Below, piece by piece: positions 33,200 to 42,173 of a stretch of 46,837 nucleotides of DNA. The stretch is from Acetatifactor sp. (lineage in GTDB: Bacteria > Bacillota > Clostridia > Lachnospirales > Lachnospiraceae), in NCBI GenBank assembly GCA_029055435.1, contig JAIDDH010000151.1, positions 1 through 46,837 of the forward strand, written 5' to 3'. The position numbers and the translations under genes were made by a program. Position 1 is the first letter of the stretch. The number at the start of each line of letters is the position of its first letter. Under the pieces are notes generated by a model. That model had not been told where the DNA came from. It searched no databases and saw nothing but the letters and a program-made list of their open reading frames with translations.

Positions 33200-33271
33200 C
33201 CATGGCAGGGCAGACTGCATGCGCAGCAGCGGCCCCTTTGCCATATCGGAAAACTTTATTTTAATATTTAA

Positions 33272-34156
33272 TTACGCAATTTCCAGCTTCCTGCCGGTAA
33301 GCAGCTCATATGCCTGCAGATATTTTGCAATGGTCTTGTCCACGATCTCCTGCGGCAGCGTCCAATTGTGATTGTCATTGGCCTTGAGCCAGTCTCTGGC
33401 AAACTGCTTGTCGAAGGAAGGCTGTCCGTGCCCTGCCTCGTACCCTTCCGCGGGCCAGAACCGGGAGCTGTCGGGCGTGAGCATCTCATCTCCCAGCACG
33501 ATATTGCCGTCCTCGTCCAGACCGAACTCAAACTTGGTATCCGCAATGATGATGCCTTTTGTCAGGGCATAGTCGGCGCATTTTTTATATAATGCAATCG
33601 TATAATCCCTGAGCTTGGACGCATACTCCTCGCCCTTGCCGGGAAAACGCTTTTCCAGATAGTCCACACTCTGCTCATAGGAAATATTCTCGTCGTGATC
33701 GCCGATCTCCGCCTTGGTGGACGGGGTATAAATGGGCTCGGGGAGCTTTGCGGACTCCTGCAGCCCCTCCGGCAGAGCAATGCCGCACACTGTGCCGTTT
33801 TCTTTATAGCTGGCCCAGCCGCTTCCGGTGATATAGCCGCGCACAATACACTCCACGGGCAGCATGGTCAGTTTTCTGCACATCATGCTGTTGCCGTCAA
33901 ATTTCGGCTGTCTGAAAAACTCCGGCATATCCTGCACATCCACAGAAATCATGTGGTTCGGAATAATATCTTTTGTCATGTCAAACCAGAATTTGGAAAT
34001 CTGGGTGAGAACCGCCCCCTTCTTTGTGACCGTGTTGTTTAAAATCACGTCAAAACAACTGATGCGGTCTGTGGCAACCATAATCAGACTGTCGCCGTTA
34101 TCATAAATCTCGCGGACCTTTCCCTCTTTGACGGGCTTCATTTCCTTTGTACTCAT
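33272..34156 (-). CDS. purC: Phosphoribosylaminoimidazole-succinocarboxamide synthase (SAICAR synthetase)
   Basis: A 294-residue ATP-dependent ligase joining CAIR and aspartate. Conserved blocks are GKVREIYDNG (glycine-rich loop), ATDRISCFDVI, VECIVRGYITGSGWASYKE, IIADTKFEFGLD and LTPDSSRFW. It is of the longer type found in yeast and many Firmicutes, about 55 residues longer than the E. coli enzyme. The start at 34156 follows AGTGAGG; upstream codons to 34210 lack a ribosome site. It lies 98 bases after the four-gene uncharacterised operon and before purF. Confidence 0.96.
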   Translation of the reverse strand: MSTKEMKPVKEGKVREIYDNGDSLIMVATDRISCFDVILNNTVTKKGAVLTQISKFWFDMTKDIIPNHMISVDVQDMPEFFRQPKFDGNSMMCRKLTMLPVECIVRGYITGSGWASYKENGTVCGIALPEGLQESAKLPEPIYTPSTKAEIGDHDENISYEQSVDYLEKRFPGKGEEYASKLRDYTIALYKKCADYALTKGIIIADTKFEFGLDEDGNIVLGDEMLTPDSSRFWPAEGYEAGHGQPSFDKQFARDWLKANDNHNWTLPQEIVDKTIAKYLQAYELLTGRKLEIA

Positions 34157-34254
34157 TCTCTGTACCTCACTTTTCCTTTTAGGATTTCTACACTTTATAG
34201 ATAAACACATTTACCTCAAAAACTCAATAGAAAGTTTAAAGAATCACCCGACAC

Positions 34255-35433
34255 TCACAGTCCCTGCGCGTCGTACCGGTCCACCATGCCCATGATTTCC
34301 ATGCCGTACTGCGGGTATTCCTGCACCACATTCATGATTTCTCCCCGGGCTGTCTGCGCCACCCCATTATTGTAATCCAGCTGCTGCCGCAGTGTCTGTC
34401 TGCGCACAATCAGCTCATGCCGGATTTCCACCATCTCCCTGGGGTCTAAGAGCGCCCTTGCCTGATTAACCCAGCGTCCGGGGTCGCTGACCCGGAATTT
34501 GGACAACTGTCTGATCAGCTCATGCTGATAATACTCAGTCTTGGCCTCAGCCTCCGCAAACTGCTTGCGCTCCTCCTTCTCATCCTGATAGCTCTGCCAG
34601 TTTTTCTCCAGCTCCGCAGAGCTTCTGGTCTCATATTTGATACAGAGATAGTCAAGCAGATTCTTATTGTTCACATAGCGTATCTTCACCTTGTTCTGCA
34701 GTTGTATCAGCTTACTGATCGCGCGCTCCACAGAGCTTATCTCCCGATCCGCATCCATGTATTTCACACAGACTACCGTGACCGCCACCGCAGCCGCCAG
34801 TATTGTGATATAATAGCCCACATAAGTGTTCAGCCCGAAACCAAACTGCAGTACCGCCAGCATCAACAGACAGGCCACCAGCGCACTGATAAAGATAAAC
34901 ACCATACCCCGGAGATTGGTCTGCATTGTATATAACTCCACCTTCCGATACTCGTAGGCGTTCCGCTCTCTGTCCAGCCGCTGCATGTCCGACTTCACAA
35001 GCTTACTGTATTTCTCAGCCTCCTGAAGCTTTTTGATGCCCTCCAGCACCTCCCCCTCCTGCTTGCGCATACGGAAATAATCGCTGTCCCGCATACGCTC
35101 CGTCCTGCCGAAATACTGCTGCCTCTCCTGCTCCAAAAGCACCAGCCGGTTTGCCACCTGATTCAGATCCTGCCTGGGCTCCTCCGGCAACGCCTCTATC
35201 TCCTCCATATCCGTCAGATAAGCAGTCACCAGGCCATACTCTCCGTTCAGATAGCCGATTTCCTTGGACGCCTCCGCAATCTGTTCCAGACAATTGGTGA
35301 TGTATCTGCTCCGCTGTTCCTCATCATGAAAATCCACCTCCGTGTGGTCATAGACAATCTCCTCCCAATCGGTCTGCGTCTCCTCCTGAACCCGCTTTGC
35401 TCCGATACGAAAGATATTTTTCCAAAACCCCAT
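34255..35433 (-). CDS. Coiled-coil membrane protein of the DUF5716/DUF5717-type operon
   Basis: A 392-residue protein. Two cytosolic helical regions with heptad-like pattern (about 40-165 and 225-375) surround a membrane hairpin of two helices (about 172-193 and 198-218) with only a few residues between. The N terminus MGFWKNIFRIGAKR is amphipathic. The protein would thus sit in the membrane with both long arms inside, like a scaffold or a tether. AAGGAGC supports the start. It is the last gene of the four-gene operon, 12 bases behind the helical-repeat protein. I know no characterised homologue. Confidence 0.65.
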   Translation of the reverse strand: MGFWKNIFRIGAKRVQEETQTDWEEIVYDHTEVDFHDEEQRSRYITNCLEQIAEASKEIGYLNGEYGLVTAYLTDMEEIEALPEEPRQDLNQVANRLVLLEQERQQYFGRTERMRDSDYFRMRKQEGEVLEGIKKLQEAEKYSKLVKSDMQRLDRERNAYEYRKVELYTMQTNLRGMVFIFISALVACLLMLAVLQFGFGLNTYVGYYITILAAAVAVTVVCVKYMDADREISSVERAISKLIQLQNKVKIRYVNNKNLLDYLCIKYETRSSAELEKNWQSYQDEKEERKQFAEAEAKTEYYQHELIRQLSKFRVSDPGRWVNQARALLDPREMVEIRHELIVRRQTLRQQLDYNNGVAQTARGEIMNVVQEYPQYGMEIMGMVDRYDAQGL

Positions 35434-35445
35434 ATTTCTGCTCCT

Positions 35446-36300
35446 TTATTCGCCCGCACTGCTGCGATACTGATTCTTCAAATTCCTGATGACCTCTTCC
35501 ACGCCCTCCAGATATCCATGCCGGTCTCCGTAGCTTCTGCGCTCTCTGACCTCCAAAAGCTGCTGGAATTCCGGCTGCAGCTTCCAGTCCTCTCTACACC
35601 GTTCCATCTTTTTCTCCAGCGCAAGCGTATACTCATATCCGATAGTCTGCTCCGCCGCGAAGGAAATATAAGCGCTCTCATCCAGTTCCATGCGCTTCGC
35701 TGCAAGATAAGCCCTGTAGTGCTCGGGATTTTGATCTGTCTCATAAGCCTTCTTAAAGCACTCCGCACCTTCGCCATAGAGCATCATTCCGGTGAGCGCC
35801 ACCGCTTTATTGTGCAGGATGGCTCCCCACACTCTCGCCGCGGGAACCTCGCCGCCCGACTGCTCCAGCTCACTCCACTTTGCCAGCAGACCGTCATAGC
35901 CTCTGATAGCCGCCATATATTTCTTCTTGCGCACAAGATAATCGATCTGCCCCTTTCTTCTCTCAATATTGGACAATCCGGCCCCCTGCCGCAATATCTG
36001 CTCCACCTCGCGGATTTCGCCGGTCTCATAAAATCCCACATACTCCAAAATCATGGTCACAAAGGCACTGAGAGACCCCTGTTTGTGAATCAGCCGGTGC
36101 AGCTCCTGTGCAAGGTCTTTCAGCCCGCACTCTCTGTCAATCCACTCCACCAGCTCGTCCCGCATCAGGGATATATCCAGAAGGAATGCATTCTCCCTCA
36201 GACAAAAACACAGCTCCTCCATGGAGCAGACAGGCACCTCAAGTCCCGCGATATAATATGGAGTTGTCGCATAATCTCCCACGCACACACTGACACGCAT
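35446..36300 (-). CDS. Helical-repeat (TPR-like) protein of the same operon
   Basis: A 284-residue cytosolic protein. The first 50 residues contain PVCSMEELCFCLRENAFLLD, a short strand-helix unit. From about residue 100 it is a chain of paired helices with TPR-like spacing (KKKYMAAIRGYDGLLAKW; WGAILHNKAVALTGMMLYGE; AECFKKAYETDQNPEHYRAY). GGGGAGAA precedes the ATG. It starts 47 bases after the Hsp70-like gene. The repeats suggest a protein-protein adaptor, possibly for the Hsp70-like or scaffold partner. Function unknown. Confidence 0.65.
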   Translation of the reverse strand: MRVSVCVGDYATTPYYIAGLEVPVCSMEELCFCLRENAFLLDISLMRDELVEWIDRECGLKDLAQELHRLIHKQGSLSAFVTMILEYVGFYETGEIREVEQILRQGAGLSNIERRKGQIDYLVRKKKYMAAIRGYDGLLAKWSELEQSGGEVPAARVWGAILHNKAVALTGMMLYGEGAECFKKAYETDQNPEHYRAYLAAKRMELDESAYISFAAEQTIGYEYTLALEKKMERCREDWKLQPEFQQLLEVRERRSYGDRHGYLEGVEEVIRNLKNQYRSSAGE

Positions 36301-36347
36301 ACGTTTTCTCCCCTGTACTTTCTACAATTACGGTGTTAGATTCAGCA

Positions 36348-37625
36348 TTACAACGCTATCTGCTTGCGCCACATCTGATGTGTGGCAGGTCGAAAGCTCC
36401 CAAAACCCAAATCTTCCACCTCCACCACAAGCTCACGCTCCCCGGTGAGGAACAGCTTCGCCCGCATCCTGCTCATCCCGGGCAGCATATCCTCCAGCGT
36501 AATCCGCACTGTACGGCTTTCTCCGCCGATAAGTGAAATAATCTGCAGATCAAACTCGTTTCCGCCCCGGACATAGAACTCAAACTGCTGTCTGGCCTCA
36601 TACCAGTTGACTCCTGCGTCCAACAGCGCACAATAGGACTCCTGTCCTCTGTCGAGCAGATTCATACCGATATTGGACTTTAATTTATCTTCCCCCAGAA
36701 ACACATGCGCCTTTCCCACCTCGCTGGGATTTAAACGCTCCGACATGGAAAAGCATGCGCCTTTGCTGTATAGATTATTGCCCTGAAAGACCCGCCGTCC
36801 CATACACAGATTTCTCAGAGACTCCTTCATCCACTCCTCGGAATAATGCTCGCCGATGAGATAGACAGAGGAGACTGCCGTGTTCCTGCAGACCTGGGAG
36901 GCAATGTCGGTAAACTCCCGATCCAGACTCTCCATTTTCTTCCGGCGCAAAGGCTCCTCCTCAGGCATGGGATCATAGGGCGGCATATTATACTCCCAGC
37001 TCTCGATAAAGGCCACCACCGGCGTGGTGCGCCTGTTGCAGTCCATACAGTGAGCAATCACCCTGGTTCCCTGATATTCCAGCAACAGCGACCGCGACCG
37101 CCACAGCTCGGCCGGCTGTTGGATCACATAATTATAAAAGCTCTCCGCATGACTCTGATAGTAGACCTTGTCCGTCTTCAGATGCATGCTGTCCACCGCC
37201 TGATTCAGCACCTCGATGAGCCTTCCGTCCAGCTTTTCACAGGTGATCATAAGCGCCGTTATCCGTTCCGGCGAGGACACCTGAGAGAGCAGCCCCAGAC
37301 TACGCTTCATAAACAGCGCAAGAAGAGCCGTGGGGTCAAAGGTAATCCCTTCAATCTGCACCGGCTCCCCCGTCAGGGCAAGCTGTAAAATATTTTCCAC
37401 CAGGATTCCCTCGTCCTCCTGAGCACAGCGCAGCGCCTCCTTGCCGTAAAACCACTGATTCACGCCGGGGCGTTTGCAGAGCACAGTGGGAATGTTATAC
37501 TGCTCCTCCCCGGCCACAGAGGACAGCGTCTCCACATCATCCTCTCCCATGCGATAACTGATCTGCGAATACTCTTCCCCCAGATCATATCCCACCACCA
37601 ATTTCCCGTGATGAAGCAGACCCAT
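36348..37625 (-). CDS. Hsp70/actin-fold protein with degenerate nucleotide motifs (DUF5716-like)
   Basis: A 425-residue protein. The N terminus VVGYDLGEEYSQISY matches the phosphate-1 loop of Hsp70 (x-G-I-D-L-G-T-T-x-S). A typical second phosphate loop (D-L-G-G-G-T) is replaced by LLLEYQGTRVIA. The adenosine region VYLIGEHYSEEWMKE is only partly like the Hsp70 L-V-G-G pattern, and KGACFSMSER corresponds to the following K-G-A helix. There is no substrate-binding domain like that of DnaK; the last 110 residues are strand-rich. It may bind nucleotide weakly or not at all. GAGGAGGTGA sets the start at 37625. From memory this is the DUF5716 family; function unknown. Confidence 0.72.
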   Translation of the reverse strand: MGLLHHGKLVVGYDLGEEYSQISYRMGEDDVETLSSVAGEEQYNIPTVLCKRPGVNQWFYGKEALRCAQEDEGILVENILQLALTGEPVQIEGITFDPTALLALFMKRSLGLLSQVSSPERITALMITCEKLDGRLIEVLNQAVDSMHLKTDKVYYQSHAESFYNYVIQQPAELWRSRSLLLEYQGTRVIAHCMDCNRRTTPVVAFIESWEYNMPPYDPMPEEEPLRRKKMESLDREFTDIASQVCRNTAVSSVYLIGEHYSEEWMKESLRNLCMGRRVFQGNNLYSKGACFSMSERLNPSEVGKAHVFLGEDKLKSNIGMNLLDRGQESYCALLDAGVNWYEARQQFEFYVRGGNEFDLQIISLIGGESRTVRITLEDMLPGMSRMRAKLFLTGERELVVEVEDLGFGSFRPATHQMWRKQIAL

Positions 37626-37639
37626 GGCTCTCACCTCCT

Positions 37640-40600
37640 CTACTGCAATACAAAAAGATTCTCGTTCAGATATTCTCTCCGATGGTACTCATCCGTCAAA
37701 GCATCCAATGTGTCAAAATCCTCCAGCGTCCTGCTGATGAGAATATCGTTTAAAAGCTCATAGCGCCAGTCCACATCCCTGCTCCGGATATCGCTCTTCT
37801 GCAGATTGCCGCTCTCCGTCAACTGCTCCTCTCCGTCCTTCTCCTCCATGATATAATATTGCAGGCTTTCCCCGAAGAACAGCACGAACTCCTTAAAGCA
37901 CAGACCGCCGAACACCTCGCGCATGGGCTCCGTCAAATACTCCGAAGCCTCTCCATCCTCCCGCATGATCACATAGTGGATGGATGCTTTCGCCCCGGGA
38001 CGCGCCCGATACTCCACGATAGTCTTGTCCATCAGCTCTCGCAGGAGCTGTTCCTTTATCACATTTCTCTCCACAAAATGCCGGAAGAAATTCAGATGAA
38101 TCTTCTCTGCCAGCATCTCCTGCAGAAAATCCTCCAGCAGTGGCTGTATCTCCTGTGTGACCGCCCCCGCATTCTCGGCGTAATACTTCAAAAACGCCAG
38201 CTTGCAGACCCGCTGGATATCCTCGTTCTGCAGATACAGCTTTCGGATTTCCCGGAAAAAAATTTCATCCGTCAGACGTTCCTTCACGAAATAATCATAG
38301 GCACAATGCGCCAGAAATGCCTTCTCGACACGAATGTTTGCGCCCTGGGAGACGTAGTAGTCAAACACGGCCATCTTCTCCCCCACAAAAGCTCCCGAGA
38401 ACAGCATCTGCAGCAGAATCCTCTCACTGAGATGATAGCAGTCCACATCGAAGGAACGGGCCGCCCGCCAGATATCCCGCAGCTCCTTGGTCGAACAGTG
38501 CGCATACTCCGCCAGATACTGAATCATCCGGCTGTCATATCGGCCCCGGCGGAAAGCGAAGAGCACTGCCTCCGTCAGCTCCGGATCCTCCCCGTCTCCC
38601 TGTCTCTGAATCTGCTCGCTGACCAGCCGCATCAGTGTTTTCTGCTCCACAGAAAAAGGTCCGTATTCCAAAATCCAGCTCCATGCCAGGTCTGTCCTGC
38701 CCCGAACTACCAGATAGCGAAGCACCTCCGCCCGGTCGCTCTGCGTGAGCATCTCCGCAGAGACTGTCTCCAGACATTCATCCAGCGCCCGCATATTATC
38801 CGCCTCATAATAGTATTTCAGGAGCTTTATGTAGAGCTTTCCGCGGATACTCTCATCCGCCCACTCATTTCCCGAAATACGGAGAGCCCGCTCCTGCGCC
38901 TCCGCGGGCAGCGTCTCCATCTCCCGCTCATGCTCGTTTAGATAAAGGTCAAATTCCAGCGAGTCTGTCACCAGACCGGAGAGCATGCGGAGATATTTCC
39001 CGGGAAGCATCAGCTTCTCCAGCGTATACTCCACGGACTTGACAAACCGGTTGCCATAGGCATCCTCAAACAAAACGGTGCAGTCATTTCCATAGAGAGG
39101 AATCCATGTGCAGCCATCCTGCATAGGATACACGCTCTCCCGAAGATTCCCCGGCTGATATACAATCACCTTTTTCAGCCTGAGATCCTCCACCCGGATA
39201 TAATGAGCCATCAAAAGCTTCGCCAGAGCCGGCGCCGTCTGCTCATTGATCATGGCCGGTGAGAGAAGCTCCTGATAAAGTCCTGCCAGATGCCTGTTGA
39301 TATGCTCCTTCTGAATCTGATCCACCACAAAGTGCTCCATGCGGTCCCTGTAGCTCTCATAGAGCTCGCTCAGCTCCGACCGGTGCTGTACCACATACCA
39401 GTACAAAAAGGCGCTGTGGGCCAAATCCAGATTATTCTGATAAGAGAAATACATCAGCACGATCCTGGGCAGTTCCTTTGCCGTCTGCAGATCGATGGAC
39501 ATCATATAATATTCATAGAGATTGGTGATGCGAAGCTGAGCCTCCACCCCCGCCTCATACCACACAAAGCAGTCCGGGCCAACGCGGTTTGCTCTGACAA
39601 GCAGCGTGCATATCTCCTGCAGAATCCGCACATCCTGACGTCTCTGATAAAGCTTCTGCAAAAGCCTGAGCAGCAGCGAAGAATCTGTGCGCGCGTGCTC
39701 CCGGCCCCTGCCCACAAGATAGAGAAGCTGCTCCAGGACATCCGGCCCCAGTCCGTCCCGCTTCGCCCCAAAATACAGAAGCTGCAGGGCATAGTCATCC
39801 AGCCTGCGCAGTAAAGTCGGATTGCCGTTCAAGAGATTCAGGCCTTCTATGTAGAGAATCGGACTTCTGCAGCCGCGCTTGAACTGCTTCTCCAGAAAGT
39901 CCCATTTCACCATGACGTTCTTATTATATTCCTCGGAGAGATACAAAAGCAGCCACGCAATCCGCCAATTGCCTCTATCATGGCCGTACAGGCTCTCCAC
40001 CTGACCGGCGGCCTGATTCACATACTGCTCCTCGGGATGGATCAGCGTGGTCAGATACAGATAATATGCATACAGGGTGTCATCTGCATCCCCCATGCGC
40101 TCCAGCGCATCCTCCACATGCTTTAACAGCCACCCGGCCTCATTCGGCCGCTCCCCGGAAATCAAAAGCTGCGCCTGAAACAGCCGCGCCGCCAGATCGT
40201 TGTCATCCCGGGACACCATGGCCTCCACCAGCATCCCCGTCTCCCTCTGCCAGACCTCCGCATTGATTTTCCTCATGCGAAAATCCTCATAGCATCTCAT
40301 CAATTGTACAATTTCCCGCTTTTTCTGCAGGCGATCTCCTCCAGTCTCCCAACCGGCTCCCATTCTCACGGTCACCGGTATGGTTATGGACGTATGTGAA
40401 TTATAAATATATATTTTGCCGAAATTCTTGCCCTGTCGGCACTGCTGTGTGTCGATAAATACCGGAAGAACACAGTGATTTCCCAGGAAATCATCTTCCC
40501 CCAGGAACTCCTTTTCCGTGAATACAAAGTCTCCCTCACACTCCACCTGCAGCGCAGTATAGCCCCAGCCGTTTCTCATGATATTGAGCTCGACCTCGTT

Positions 40601-41233
40601 TACTCCGTAAGCATTTGCGGCAAAGTCGCTTTGAATCTCCTGCTCCCGTACAAGGAACTCCGCCCGCTGTTTCTTATTGATTCGGACCAGAAATTCTTCC
40701 ATGTTCTGTTCGTTTCCCGGATAGACGGAAAGCCCCCGATAACAATCGTAGAACTGCCTGTCACTCCCGCCGAACACCTTGCGGAATCCCGGGGAATAAA
40801 ACAGCTTTACGGCCTCCTGCCAATCGCTTTTTGCCAGATTGGCAAAGTGAAACAGGTTTTTCACGCTTCCGATGGAAGAATCGGGCATCTCATGCTCCAC
40901 CGAGACCACAAAGGGCAGATAATACTCTCCCTGATTGCTGACAATGCAGAAATTCCCCTTTACCACATCTCCTTCTTCCAGATGTTCCCCGTGGAAACGG
41001 TAAACTATCTCCTCCCTGCTGCCTGTAAACTCCGGCGTCAGACACTCCATGCGCATGTCCGTGGCGCTGACAAATCCCCGGGTAAAGCAATCCCCGGAAG
41101 AACTAACATGAAAAGAGCCCTCACAGACTTCTCCGCTGCGCATGGCAAGCTCCAGCTTAGCGCAGGAAAAGTCCAGAGAGCTGTTCTCATATTCATATTT
41201 TCCTTCCAGAATCTGATCCACAATCCCCTGCAT
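37640..41233 (-). CDS. Very large scaffold-like protein (DUF5717-like)
   Basis: A 1,197-residue cytosolic protein without signal peptide or membrane helix. Residues 1-290 are strand-rich with Ig/beta-sandwich-like repeats (GSFHVSSSGDCFTRGFVSAT; KGNFCIVSNQGEYYLPFVV; YIYNSHTSITIPVTVRMGAG). The rest is mainly helical, resembling TPR or HEAT arrays, interrupted near 690-760 by another strand-rich block (YPMQDGCTWIPLYGN). AGGTGAG supports the ATG at 41233. It is the first gene of the operon. The ribosome site of the Hsp70-like gene overlaps its stop codon. From memory it matches the DUF5717 N- and C-domain families of Lachnospiraceae, with no known function. Confidence 0.7.
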   Translation of the reverse strand: MQGIVDQILEGKYEYENSSLDFSCAKLELAMRSGEVCEGSFHVSSSGDCFTRGFVSATDMRMECLTPEFTGSREEIVYRFHGEHLEEGDVVKGNFCIVSNQGEYYLPFVVSVEHEMPDSSIGSVKNLFHFANLAKSDWQEAVKLFYSPGFRKVFGGSDRQFYDCYRGLSVYPGNEQNMEEFLVRINKKQRAEFLVREQEIQSDFAANAYGVNEVELNIMRNGWGYTALQVECEGDFVFTEKEFLGEDDFLGNHCVLPVFIDTQQCRQGKNFGKIYIYNSHTSITIPVTVRMGAGWETGGDRLQKKREIVQLMRCYEDFRMRKINAEVWQRETGMLVEAMVSRDDNDLAARLFQAQLLISGERPNEAGWLLKHVEDALERMGDADDTLYAYYLYLTTLIHPEEQYVNQAAGQVESLYGHDRGNWRIAWLLLYLSEEYNKNVMVKWDFLEKQFKRGCRSPILYIEGLNLLNGNPTLLRRLDDYALQLLYFGAKRDGLGPDVLEQLLYLVGRGREHARTDSSLLLRLLQKLYQRRQDVRILQEICTLLVRANRVGPDCFVWYEAGVEAQLRITNLYEYYMMSIDLQTAKELPRIVLMYFSYQNNLDLAHSAFLYWYVVQHRSELSELYESYRDRMEHFVVDQIQKEHINRHLAGLYQELLSPAMINEQTAPALAKLLMAHYIRVEDLRLKKVIVYQPGNLRESVYPMQDGCTWIPLYGNDCTVLFEDAYGNRFVKSVEYTLEKLMLPGKYLRMLSGLVTDSLEFDLYLNEHEREMETLPAEAQERALRISGNEWADESIRGKLYIKLLKYYYEADNMRALDECLETVSAEMLTQSDRAEVLRYLVVRGRTDLAWSWILEYGPFSVEQKTLMRLVSEQIQRQGDGEDPELTEAVLFAFRRGRYDSRMIQYLAEYAHCSTKELRDIWRAARSFDVDCYHLSERILLQMLFSGAFVGEKMAVFDYYVSQGANIRVEKAFLAHCAYDYFVKERLTDEIFFREIRKLYLQNEDIQRVCKLAFLKYYAENAGAVTQEIQPLLEDFLQEMLAEKIHLNFFRHFVERNVIKEQLLRELMDKTIVEYRARPGAKASIHYVIMREDGEASEYLTEPMREVFGGLCFKEFVLFFGESLQYYIMEEKDGEEQLTESGNLQKSDIRSRDVDWRYELLNDILISRTLEDFDTLDALTDEYHRREYLNENLFVLQ

Positions 41234-41267
41234 CGCCACTCACCTGCCTCATCTCAAAACTAATCCT

Positions 41268-41296
41268 AGTATACCAAAAATAGCGGCAGAGGGCAA
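41268..41296 (-). promoter_or_regulatory. Promoter of the four-gene scaffold/Hsp70-like operon
   Basis: TTGCCC (41296-41291), 17 bases, TATACT (41273-41268) on the minus strand, directly after the stop of the ABC permease gene. It gives the operon an independent vegetative start with a leader of about 30 bases. Confidence 0.65.
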
Positions 41297-41300
41297 CTGT

Positions 41301-42173
41301 CTAATCCATATTCAGCTTCTTGGTCAGAATATGATGGGCCACAAAGTACATGGAGACGCCCATGATCAGGGCCACTACAATACTGCTGTCGTAGGTGCCG
41401 AACACATTGGTGTAATTTTCCGTTCCGATACTGTTCTGAAACAGCACATTACCAAAGGTAAACACAAACTGCAGAACCTGCATGAGAATAGACTGGACTA
41501 TCATCATGCCAAAGTATGACAGGATTCCTATCAAAGCCTTGTATTTTCTGGAGAGCTGTCCAATAGTGAGCGCACCGAACATCGTCATCATCGTACAGAA
41601 AGGCGTGACGATAAACATCAGAAGCAGCGACAAAACAGCGTGCGCGATACTAAAGCTCAATTGCGCATCCATATCCCGGGCCATCTCACGCTGAATTTCT
41701 CTCCATACCTCATCAAGCTCCCGCCAAGCCTCAGGGGGCGCTATGGACGATATGAACGCAAATATAAGAATCATTATAGATATCCCGATGCTCAGCCCCA
41801 CGAGCAGATTCCAGATGCCCGCAACCAGTGTCTTGGAAAAGAGCAGTTGTCTGGGGGTGACCGGAAGGGTCTGGGTGAGATATCCCTCATCCGTATACAT
41901 AGTCTTATAAAAATGGACTCCCAGATAAATCATCATGGCGTAAGATGCGCCCACCAGCGCAACGATATACAGCATCATGCTCATCATCATCATCATGGCC
42001 CAGAACGCCCCCATCATAGATTCCTCAAGCGCTTCCGAGTCCTCCATAATAAGATTGAACGGCAGGACAAATCCCAGAGCTCCCACCAGCGTCATCCCCG
42101 CGATGACCATTATGATAATCCCGCACATCTTATATGTGCTCTTCCACTCGTATTTGATCAGCTTCCCTAACAT
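41301..42173 (-). CDS. ABC-2-type transporter permease (Ytr-like system)
   Basis: A 290-residue membrane protein with about six helices and a cytosolic N terminus (MLGKLIKYEWKSTYKM), the usual start of ABC-2 permeases. Met-rich helices near 50-80 (MMMMMSMMLYIVALVG) are notable. A long soluble loop (about 140-180, EAWRELDEVWREIQREMARD) lies between helices 4 and 5. It overlaps the ATPase gene by seven bases. With the GntR regulator upstream this looks like a YtrABC-type unit, whose members respond to cell-wall antibiotics in Bacillus; the substrate here is unknown. Confidence 0.82.
   Translation of the reverse strand: MLGKLIKYEWKSTYKMCGIIIMVIAGMTLVGALGFVLPFNLIMEDSEALEESMMGAFWAMMMMMSMMLYIVALVGASYAMMIYLGVHFYKTMYTDEGYLTQTLPVTPRQLLFSKTLVAGIWNLLVGLSIGISIMILIFAFISSIAPPEAWRELDEVWREIQREMARDMDAQLSFSIAHAVLSLLLMFIVTPFCTMMTMFGALTIGQLSRKYKALIGILSYFGMMIVQSILMQVLQFVFTFGNVLFQNSIGTENYTNVFGTYDSSIVVALIMGVSMYFVAHHILTKKLNMD

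Noticed and set aside
35326..36339. 337-codon plus-strand frame opposite the coiled-coil and helical-repeat genes
   Set aside because: Antisense to two genes with good ribosome sites and operon spacing; composition is that of a shadow.
37859..38941. 360-codon plus-strand frame opposite the giant scaffold gene
   Set aside because: Shadow of the 1,197-residue frame, which has promoter, ribosome site and operon context.
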